A DNA stretch of 64,000 nucleotides, from NCBI GenBank assembly GCA_020634315.1, contig JACKBV010000004.1, positions 62,001-126,000 on the forward strand. Reading direction: 5' to 3'. The translations under genes were made by a program, and so were the position numbers. The stretch comes from Ardenticatenaceae bacterium. Its GTDB lineage: Bacteria; Chloroflexota; Anaerolineae; Promineifilales; Promineifilaceae. Each line of letters opens with the position of its first letter. Positions within the stretch are counted from its first letter, which is position 1. Of the stretch, positions 9,133-16,090 are shown one piece after another. Below the pieces are notes generated by a model that did not search any database, was not told where the DNA came from, and saw only the letters and a program-made list of their open reading frames with translations.

Positions 9133-9189
9133 ACGATGACTAATCGTCGAAACGATAACTAATCGTCAAAACGACAATTAGTCGTCGAA
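9133..9189 (-). repeat. Three 19-bp tandem repeats over the rplY stop codon
   Basis: Reading the minus strand from 9189, three consecutive 19-base units follow: TTCGACGACTAATTGTCGT, TTTGACGATTAGTTATCGT and TTCGACGATTAGTCATCGT. The first contains the last codons and the stop of rplY. Each unit can fold into a 5-bp mini-hairpin (ACGAY/RTCGT). The stem difference between unit 1 (C/G) and units 2-3 (T/A) is compensated on both sides, so pairing is kept. Confidence 0.85.
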
Positions 9190-9822
9190 TTCATCATCCT
9201 TCTTGCCACGACCAATGACTTCCACAGCATCTGCCGCAGGAGCATAATCGTCGGTTTCTTCTTCCCCGGTTTGTGCATATTGGAAGTTGGTCACCACAAT
9301 CTCTGGGTCTGTCAAAATTTCCACACCCACTGGCGCGACCAGGTCTTTCACATAAATCACATCATCCGGCGTTTGAATCAGGCTGAAATCAACCAGCAAC
9401 TCGGAAATCAGGGCATCAGGACGACATTCAATTTCCACCGAACGCAGCACCAAAACCGGCACACCAAGACCCTCTTTTGTTGGGGTCGCTTCGCCAGTTG
9501 CCACCAATTCAACCTCGGCGGTCAATTTTTCCAACATATTCACTTCATAGAAGTCAATGTGGATCAAATCGCCACGAGTTGGGTGCTGCTGAATCTCACG
9601 CACCAACACGGTGCGCAAATCGCCAGCCACATCCAGGTCTGCCAAATGGGTCGTACCAACCTTGCGCAGCGCTCTACGCAGTTCATTGGCGCTCATCTGC
9701 ACATGCAGTGCCTCACGTTGTCCATAAACAACGCCGGGCACATACCCATCACGACGCAATTTCTTTGTTTGTTTTCTTAATTGAGCACGCGGTTCAGCTG
9801 CAATCGTCACTCGATCAGTCAT
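9178..9822 (-). CDS. rplY: 50S ribosomal protein bL25 (CTC family)
   Basis: The 214-residue protein is the long, two-domain CTC form of bL25. The N-terminal 5S-rRNA-binding domain (about 1-95) has 'RKQTKKLRRDGYVPGVVYG' and 'DLIHIDFYEV'. The C-terminal beta domain (about 96-185) contains 'VPVLVLRSVEIECRPDALI'. An acidic tail ends 'KKDDEFDD'. It binds 5S rRNA in the central protuberance of the large subunit. GAGG lies upstream of the ATG, a promoter-like pair lies at 9955-9982, and a terminator follows. The stop codon is part of a tandem repeat. Confidence 0.93.
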   Translation of the reverse strand: MTDRVTIAAEPRAQLRKQTKKLRRDGYVPGVVYGQREALHVQMSANELRRALRKVGTTHLADLDVAGDLRTVLVREIQQHPTRGDLIHIDFYEVNMLEKLTAEVELVATGEATPTKEGLGVPVLVLRSVEIECRPDALISELLVDFSLIQTPDDVIYVKDLVAPVGVEILTDPEIVVTNFQYAQTGEEETDDYAPAADAVEVIGRGKKDDEFDD

Positions 9823-9954
9823 CTCTCATTCCTCAGCTTTTATACTCCTCACGTTGAGGGGAATTTTATAGTACGAAGTTATTAACGCTGGCAGGCATTG
9901 TCTGAATCCAGATGCACCCACCCTACTTACAGCGCTATATAATCAAGACGTGCA

Positions 9955-9982
9955 AGTATACCCATTTACGTCAAATCGTCAA
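9955..9982 (-). promoter_or_regulatory. Putative promoter of rplY
   Basis: On the minus strand TTGACG, a 16-bp spacer and TATACT lie about 130 bases upstream of the rplY ATG. The fit to a sigma-70-type promoter is good but not tested. Confidence 0.45.
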
Positions 9983-10177
9983 TCTTGATACGCCTTTTTT
10001 GTAATCGCCTAAGTATACCGCATTTCTCTTGACGCGCACCCCACAGCAGGGTAAAAAAGCAGGGCAATTTTAAAGGTATAATAATCATCCTTTTGCAGGC
10101 GATTCATACCCTTCAAGAGGTTTTGGCGAACAACGTTGGGACGAAACTGGGCAAACATGTCCCATGGAGGCTTGATC
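9983..10177. other. Intergenic region between divergent rplY and DUF2267 genes
   Basis: The full gap 9823-10177 is 355 bases without a supported gene. It holds the rplY promoter (9955-9982), TTGACG-17-TAAAAA at 10029-10057 as a candidate promoter for the DUF2267 gene, and a lone TATAAT at 10077. Nothing else recognisable is seen. Confidence 0.5.
10029..10057 (+). promoter_or_regulatory. Candidate promoter of the DUF2267 gene
   Basis: TTGACG (10029-10034), a 17-bp spacer and TAAAAA (10052-10057) lie about 120 bases upstream of the start at 10178. The -10 box is weak. Confidence 0.35.
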
Positions 10178-10588
10178 ATGACACAAACAAACGGCAGCAA
10201 TTTAGACAATTATTACACGCTTGTACAAAAAAATGGCAAACTGCGCTCACCCGACCATGCGCAGCGTTGGAGTACGGCCGTTCTCAAAACATTAGGCTTC
10301 AACTTAGAAAAAGGAGCCAAAAAGGAACTGGCCGGTGCATTGCCGAAAGAATTAGCCAATGATCTGACACGCGTCTTTTGGCTGCTGCACTTCCGCGACA
10401 CCAATCTCAGCCGCAGCGATTTTTTGACCCAGGCATCGCGACGCAGTGGCAACACCGACGTTGCCTTTGCTCGTTACCCCACAAAAGCCGTGTTCGGCGC
10501 AGTGAAAAGCCTGATCGACAAGCAGGTGGCTGACCGTGTTGCTGAAGGCCTCTCCCCAGAAGTGCGCGAACTCTGGCAACAGGCGTGA
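10178..10588 (+). CDS. DUF2267 family protein
   Basis: A 136-residue soluble helical protein. Its 'AVLKTLGFNLEKGAKKELAG' helix, the 'LPKELANDLTRVFW' motif and the closing 'EGLSPEVRELWQQA' fit the DUF2267 family, in which a twofold helical repeat ends in L-P-x-x-x-x-x-L-W. The molecular function of the family is unknown. GGAGG lies just upstream of this ATG, which rules out the longer in-frame starts. Its TGA overlaps the GTG of the next gene (GTGA), suggesting translational coupling with the lipoprotein. Confidence 0.75.
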   Translation: MTQTNGSNLDNYYTLVQKNGKLRSPDHAQRWSTAVLKTLGFNLEKGAKKELAGALPKELANDLTRVFWLLHFRDTNLSRSDFLTQASRRSGNTDVAFARYPTKAVFGAVKSLIDKQVADRVAEGLSPEVRELWQQA

Positions 10589-12306
10589 GAACTCGTTTGA
10601 CGGATTTCCAGGCGAACAAGTTGATTGTGCGTTTCGGCGCTGGCTTGTTCGCCTGTCTTTTTCTTTTCCTCGCTTCTTGTACGACGCCGACACTCCCGGA
10701 AACGGCCGTTCGTCAACCCCTCCAAGTAACCATCCTCGCCGATGGCGAAACACACACCGTCACGACCGAAGCAGGCAACGTGCGCGAACTGCTCGCCGAA
10801 GCCAACATCACCTACGGCGACGCCGACCTCATTGACCCACGCCTCACCGAGCCGCTCAGTGATGGCCTCACCATCAACATTATTCGCGTCACAGAAAGCA
10901 TTGACATCATTCCGCGCAGCATTCCCTTTGACCGCAAAATTGTGCGCTCCGAAGCGATGAACGCCGACGACCCACCGCGCATTTTGCAAGCAGGACAAGC
11001 GGGTCTGCAAGAAACCCGCGTGCGCATCGTCTACCACGACGGCATCGAGCAGCAGCGCATCCCCATTGACGTGACCGTTGTCAAAGAAGCACGGGACGAA
11101 ATTGTGATGGTGGGCATTGGCGCGGTGCGTGATAACTTGCGTTTTGCCGGGAATCTGGCTTATATCAGCGATGGCACGGCCGTTATCCTGCGCGGCTCCA
11201 CCCTCTTCCCCGAACAACTCAATACCGGCGGGCCGTTAGACGGCCGTGTCTTCACCCTCTCCCCCACCGGCAGCCACCTGCTCTATACCCGCACCAGCAC
11301 CCAAACCGTCGGCTTCAACAACAGCTTGTGGGTACTCAGCACCGAGCGCGGCGCACAGCCCCGCTCCCTCAACATCAGCAACATCCTTTGGGCGGACTGG
11401 AACCCGGCCCGCACGGAACTGCTGCAAATCGCTTATACCACCGCCATCTCCACCAGCCTGCCCCCTGGCTGGGAAGCCAACAACGACCTCTGGCTGGGCG
11501 ACGTGCTGCAAAATGAGGCCGCGCCCTTCCGCCCGGAGCAGGTTGTCGAATCGTACCCGGCCACTTTTGGCTGGTGGGGTGGCAACTACGCCTGGTCGCC
11601 GCAGGGCCAGGCTATCGCCTACAGCTACGCCAACGAGGTCGGCGTCATTAACCTGGATGCGCCCTCCCTGGAGGAGCAGCGCCGCCAATTGCAGCAGTTT
11701 ACGGAGTACAACACGCTGGCCGATTGGGTCTGGGTTCCCACGTTGAGCTGGTCAAGCGACGGCCGTTTCCTGGCCTTCACCAACCACAACAGCAGCGACT
11801 CCGAAGCACAAACCTTCGACAGTTGGGTGGTTGACGCCAGCACGGGCCTCGCCGGTGACTTTGTGCCCGATGCCGGCATGTGGGCGCACCTGCACTGGTC
11901 GCCCGAAAATGCACCAACCGACAGCCAGATTGCCTTCCTGCGCACCACGAACCCGCTTGACAGCCAGCGCAGCAGCTACACCCTCTGGTTGATGGATCAG
12001 GACGGCAGCAACACGCGCCAGATTTACCCTGCAACCGGCGAAAACAGCAGCTTCCCCCGCGACCCCAACTTCATGGCCTGGGGCCCCACTGCGCAAGACA
12101 TCGCCTTCGTCTTTGATGATGGCCTGTTTCTGCTCAACCTGGAAAGCGGCGAAGCGTTCCGCGTGACGCAGGATGACGCCCGCGTGAGTCATCCCACCTG
12201 GGCGCCGTATGGCACGGCCGTTACCCCCAACCTTCCCGCCACCGAAATAGAAGACCCGGCTGCCATAGAAACCCCACCATCCAACAACCTGCTGCCAAAC
12301 GAGTAA
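10585..12306 (+). CDS. Lipoprotein with DUF348/G5 and TolB-like beta-propeller domains
   Basis: The gene starts with GTG overlapping the previous stop. A signal peptide ends in a lipobox (FLASC, about residue 31). Residues about 50-110 resemble a DUF348 ubiquitin-like domain ('VTILADGETHTVTTEAGNV'), and about 115-175 a G5 domain as in Rpf/YabE-type cell-wall proteins ('RIVYHDGIEQQRIP'). The remainder (about 180-550) has WD40/TolB-like blades: 'LSPTGSHLLYT', 'WSSDGRFLAFT', 'WSPQGQAIAYS'. It is probably an outer-face protein that binds wall or protein partners. Its last 33 or so codons reappear degenerate at 15824-15924. Confidence 0.8.
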   Translation: MRTRLTDFQANKLIVRFGAGLFACLFLFLASCTTPTLPETAVRQPLQVTILADGETHTVTTEAGNVRELLAEANITYGDADLIDPRLTEPLSDGLTINIIRVTESIDIIPRSIPFDRKIVRSEAMNADDPPRILQAGQAGLQETRVRIVYHDGIEQQRIPIDVTVVKEARDEIVMVGIGAVRDNLRFAGNLAYISDGTAVILRGSTLFPEQLNTGGPLDGRVFTLSPTGSHLLYTRTSTQTVGFNNSLWVLSTERGAQPRSLNISNILWADWNPARTELLQIAYTTAISTSLPPGWEANNDLWLGDVLQNEAAPFRPEQVVESYPATFGWWGGNYAWSPQGQAIAYSYANEVGVINLDAPSLEEQRRQLQQFTEYNTLADWVWVPTLSWSSDGRFLAFTNHNSSDSEAQTFDSWVVDASTGLAGDFVPDAGMWAHLHWSPENAPTDSQIAFLRTTNPLDSQRSSYTLWLMDQDGSNTRQIYPATGENSSFPRDPNFMAWGPTAQDIAFVFDDGLFLLNLESGEAFRVTQDDARVSHPTWAPYGTAVTPNLPATEIEDPAAIETPPSNNLLPNE

Positions 12307-12329
12307 GCGGCACATCGCCCCAAAATCAC

Positions 12330-12345
12330 AAAGGGCTGGCACAAA
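12330..12345. terminator. Half of a terminator, cut at the island edge
   Basis: AAAGGGCTGGCACAAA is identical to one arm plus loop of the rplY terminator at 9080-9095, but the second arm GCCAGCCC is missing and unrelated sequence begins. The simplest reading is that the lipoprotein gene once had the same terminator and that the break marks the left end of the island. Confidence 0.65.
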
Positions 12346-12432
12346 ATAACATTGATCACCGCAGAGAGCGCAGAGGGACGCGGAGCTTTCCTCTGTAATT
12401 CCTCCGCGATCTTCGCGTACTCCGCGTGAATA
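12346..12432. repeat. CGCAGAG/CGCGGAG-type degenerate repeat
   Basis: The stretch consists of short purine-rich units (CCGCAGAGAGCGCAGAGG, then CGCGGAG, and on the other arm CTCCGCG and TCCGCGTG). It is the kind of intergenic element that recurs in many environmental bacterial genomes. It begins right at the broken terminator and runs into the truncated reverse transcriptase, so it sits at the deletion junction. I attribute no coding function to it. Confidence 0.55.
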
Positions 12433-12524
12433 TAGCGCCGCTTGCCCTTGCGTGCCTTTTGGTACGCTAGATAAATATTGTTCCAGTCACATACTTGCGG
12501 GTACAAATTACGATAAGATTTCAT
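12433..12524 (-). pseudogene. Truncated reverse transcriptase, N-terminal fragment
   Basis: From the ATG at 12524 the minus strand encodes 'MKSYRNLYPQVCDWNN', then 'IYLAYQKARKGKR'. This is the typical first segment of retron/DGR-type bacterial reverse transcriptases, which begin M-K-x-Y-x-N-L-Y and carry L-A-Y-x-K-A-R-x-G-K-R about 20 residues on. Homology stops after GKR, where the CGCAGAG-type repeat begins. The finger, palm (YxDD) and thumb regions are absent. It lies 123 bases downstream of the FGE domain on the same strand, the arrangement of a DGR in which the target gene precedes the reverse transcriptase. Recognition is from family memory of a short stretch, so assignment to the DGR class is likely rather than certain. 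Confidence 0.65.
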
Positions 12525-12604
12525 ATCCGAAACAGAGCAATTTGCCAAATTGCCCGACACAGAGCGCCTGCGGCGATTGGGGAGCTTGCCAAACCCCCAA
12601 AAAC

Positions 12605-12629
12605 AGGCTTGTCCTGAGCTTACCGAAGG
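12605..12629. repeat. Widely scattered short repeat (TTGTCCTGAGCTTACCGAAG type)
   Basis: This segment is a one- or two-base variant of the CTTGTCCTGAGC-TT-x-CGAAGG sequence that recurs between genes in many genomes. It lies between the FGE domain and the reverse transcriptase start. Close by, CAATTTGGCAAATTG (about 12538-12552) is a small palindrome. No template repeat matching the FGE tail is found in this gap. Confidence 0.45.
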
Positions 12630-12647
12630 AAATAAGCATCTCAGTAT

Positions 12648-15600
12648 TCAGGAAACGACGGGGGCGACAACCCGAAACCCGACGTCGTTGTACGAGCCAT
12701 GCGGAGAGTAGTTGTCGCGGGCGGACACACGCGCGCTGGGCCAAAGGTCGCTCCACGAGCCGCCGCGCAGCCACCTGCTCGTTTTCTCTTCATCATACCA
12801 ATCCGTCCATTCCCATACATTGCCACCCACATCCATCAAGCCAAGGGGTGGCTTTTGCCTAATGGGTACATGCCCACAGGCGTCGTTTGCCCAGCTTCGC
12901 CTCGTAGACATTGGCGTGAATCATAACAGCTTCCGCCTCACCTGTCACCGGTTCCCTGGTTTATCCCAGAAAACGCTTGTCGTGGGCATTACCCGCCACG
13001 CGCACCCACTCCTCGTCTTGCGGCAAGCGCACCAATTGCGCACCGCTCGCCAGCAGGTCGGCTACTAGTGCCATTTCCGCCTCGCTCAGGCTGCCTTCTA
13101 CATCCCTACCGCGCCGCAGCAGGTCACTCAACCACGCCGCATATGCCGCCGCCTCGTACCAGGAAACCCCCACCACCGGGCAGCCGTGCCGCTCCCGACC
13201 AAAACGGGCATCATGCCAATATCGCGGCTCCGTCACCGCCTCCTGGCCGCGATAATCAGGGTATTCCTTTATACGCCAGCGCCAGCCATCCCCTTTATTC
13301 TTGCCATCCTGCCAGTATGCTTCATTCTCATAGCCGCCCGCCTCCATAAACAGGGCAAACTGCGCATTTGTCACCGGGTACTTCGCCACATACAAATCCC
13401 GCCGCCCCTGTGCACAGCCAGGGCAGCGCACCCACTCATGCACATCCGGCGGCAGCCAGCCCGATTCATCGAGTGCTTCCGCTGCCAGAAACCGTTGTTT
13501 GGGCGGCAGCGTGCTGTCCACCATCTGGTCATACAGCCGCATCTGCACTTCACGCCGCAGCGGCAGGGACAGGCGCGCCCCTGCATCTACCGTACAATGC
13601 CCGGCCAGGGTAACGTGCCCTGCCGCCAGCAACCCATCCAGCAGCAGCTTATAACGGCTGCGCGGCAGCTTCTCGTGAGCAAATGCCAGCCGGATCACTT
13701 CTTCCCAGGAAGGGTCAGCGGCATGTACTAACACCGTCTGCCGCATATCCTCATCAGATTTATCCACCAACGCCGTCGCTGCCAGGTATTCCAGGAAGTT
13801 TTTATGTGAAAGGCATGAGCCGGTATCATACTCCACAAAGAGGCCGCTGCGCTGATGGGCCACGTCAAGAAAGTTTCTGGCCCATACAGTTTTCTCCAAC
13901 GGCTGCGCTCCTTCATACTCCTCAAAATAATCCGCCAACTGCGTCGTCGCCGCCTCGCGTGCCACGTCTGTCTTCCCAGTCGTCTGCATCCAGTGCGCCA
14001 GATGAATCAGCGCCCGCTCCTTCGCCTCCACGCATCGCGCTCGTCACGAAACAGTCGCCCGTACCATCCACCAGTACCAATCCCTGCACATCCGCCACCC
14101 TTTCACGGTCTGCCCGGTGTATCCCAAAAGCCGAGCATCAGCTTTACCAACTCCTGGTAACGTCCACGCGCCGCTCTGGCAGCGTCGTACCTTGATATTT
14201 GTACACCAGCACCAGCGTCGTACAGAATAATGGGTTGCGCGAGAGGCTGTCCACTGTCTCCTTGTGGTGAATATTAGCTAACAAGTCTTGCGTATTTTGG
14301 CGGCGGGTACGCTCATTTGGCTCCAATTCCAACAACAGATTCGTCACCAACCGATCACGGTCAGGCCGCGTAAGGGGCAGCACGGTGCAAACGGTGGGGC
14401 GTTCCAGGTAATGCTGCACCTGCTCAAAACCGCGCGGCCTTGACGCCAGCGCGAAGTAATTGCCGTTGCGCTGATATGCCTTGATAAATTGATTAACGAA
14501 CTGAGCTACCGTCGCCCGCTCGTCCCGGTCAGCCACCTCATCCAGCCCATCCAGCAGCAGCAAGCAGCGCCCTTGCTTTAAACGCTTAAAGAAAAAATCG
14601 CCTGGCAGTTGTAAATCATGTTCGGCAAAGTAATCGTCAATAAAATGGCGCAGAGCCAGCGGCGCAGGGTTGGTATATTTGCTGCGATTATCGGTCAGGA
14701 AACGGCCAAAAGTGCGCAGCGGGATTAAAATCGGCAACAGTGGCTCCCCCGTCCAACCCAGCTTTTCTGCCGCCTCCCCCTGGGCAAAGTTTAGCGTCAG
14801 GTGACGCAGCAGTGTCGTCTTGCCGCAGCCGGGCGGTCCCACCAGGATAAACGTAGAATACCGCTGTAATACGTCATTGATCGTAAACGTTTGCTCACGA
14901 TCCTCCCGTTCCGCCCAAAATTGGTCTTGCCGCCCGCGCCGTTTACCCACATCTGGGTCTTGCACGTGCAGAGGCACAAACACCGCTTCCAGCGCCGCCT
15001 CCGATGACAAGCGGTCACGCCGCCGCGCCGTCGCCAGCACAAAATTGATGTGCTGGTAATCGCGGATGATGTGCTCCAGGTATTCCTGCAAAGCCTGTCC
15101 ATCTTCTTTGCCTGGCTGCAAACCATAGTAATCGAGCAGCAGGCGCATGTATTCTGCAAATCGTTCCGCCGCCTGGGCCGTGCGCACTGTTTCGTGCGCC
15201 ATCTGGTAGAGCGCCGCACGTGTAGCGTCCTCATTTGCCTGCTCAATCAACCCGGCCCACACCTCGTGCTCTTTTAGCTCCTGGCGCAGGTGATACAAAA
15301 ATTTTGCCAGTACCGGGCGTGCATCCGGGGGCATACGCAGCACGCGAAACAGACGTTCCGGCACCAAGTCCGGCTGTGGCGCAAATTGCAGCAGTGCCGC
15401 CTGGGCAATTTCCCGACGCAGCGCATCGTTGTTTTCCGCCTGCAACAAATCAAAGCCCCATTTAATCAAATATTGGGAGAGTTTGTCGGCGTCTTGCGGC
15501 GCACCCGTTTGCACCAGGGCCGTCTGTACCGCCTCCTGCAAGGCTACGTCCCCTTTCGCACGATTGTAGCCACCGCCAACATAGCCGCTGATTTTATCGG

Positions 15601-15709
15601 TAGCTGGCTGCAACGCCGGTTCGATGACGCCCTTGTCAATCAAGGTTTTGCCTACCTGCCCCAGCCCCAAACCAACGGCGGTGGCAATGGAAATTGTGAT
15701 CGGGTCCAT
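12648..15709 (-). pseudogene. NACHT NTPase-FGE/C-type lectin sensor, disrupted by multiple frameshifts
   Basis: Three reading-frame blocks reconstruct one protein of about 1000 residues. Block 1 (14144-15709) has an N-terminal helical region and a NACHT domain with Walker A 'GPPGCGKTT' and Walker B 'CLLLLDGLDE'. Block 2 (12961-14031) is the helical arm and the first half of an FGE-sulfatase (SUMF1/EgtB-type) fold. Block 3 (12648-12911) ends the fold with 'GGNVWEWTDW' and 'GFRVV'. Frame changes are visible near 14162, 14125, 14060, 14033, 12970, 12886 and 12846, and several fit loss of one base in a homopolymer. The start at 15709 has GGAGAAG upstream. Intact relatives are STAND sensors in bacterial defence and DGR targets. 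This copy looks dead unless the shifts are assembly errors. Confidence 0.85.
12651..12770 (-). other. Variable-region-like tail of the FGE domain
   Basis: The last 40 codons run from 'LRGGSW' to 'GFRVV' and match the layout of DGR variable regions in C-type-lectin-fold FGE proteins: GGSW, then R-x-x-A-R, a run of exposed residues, and a constant G-F-R-V-V end. Most putative variable positions use codons ending in C or T (AGC, GAC, CTT, GAC, AAC, TAC, TCT, CAT, TAC, AAC, GAC), as expected when AAY template codons are mutated at adenines. No template repeat is in the window. Confidence 0.45.
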
Positions 15710-15823
15710 GCTCTCTTCTCCCGCTATCTTTGCAAAAATAATATGCACCTGTCGTGATTTTATGGCATTGTAGCCAGGCTGCCGAATGGGTGTCAAACTC
15801 GCTGCCGGTTTGTGGGGAAATTG

Positions 15824-15924
15824 TAGCTGTGGGAACGGCCGTTACCCCCGACCTCCCCACCACCGAAATCGAAGAGGCGCTGCCGCCCACGCCCCCCATT
15901 GACAACCTGCTGCCAGAAGAATAA
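15824..15924 (+). pseudogene. 3' remnant of a second copy of the G5/propeller lipoprotein gene
   Basis: The plus strand reads 'GTAVTPDLPTTEIEE' followed by 'PPIDNLLPEE' and a stop. This aligns with the end of the lipoprotein at 12306 ('GTAVTPNLPATEIED', 'PPSNNLLPNE'). The DNA is also alike, including the iterated palindrome at the same place. Everything upstream of this tail is replaced by the island. It indicates either a former tandem pair of lipoprotein genes or a duplication of the 3' end linked to arrival of the island. Confidence 0.8.
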
Positions 15925-16090
15925 CTTCTCCCTTTGCTTCGAAAACAAACCTCCGGGAGACTCCAGAGATGACCGCTGTTGCCTGCTGAACCTCCCAGAG
16001 GGGAGTTTCTATCTTACAACCTTGCTGCGCATCATTCCCGTTGCCAAAACGTAGTTGCCGAAACGGCCGTTCTGCATTAAAACCCATCCC

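Noticed and set aside
12525..12647. Template repeat of the DGR between the FGE tail and the reverse transcriptase
   Set aside because: The 123 bases show no similarity to the FGE tail; they hold a common scattered repeat and a small palindrome.
14030..14165. Programmed frameshifting in the NACHT-FGE gene
   Set aside because: Too many shifts, with no slippery heptamers, and several in-frame stops between blocks.
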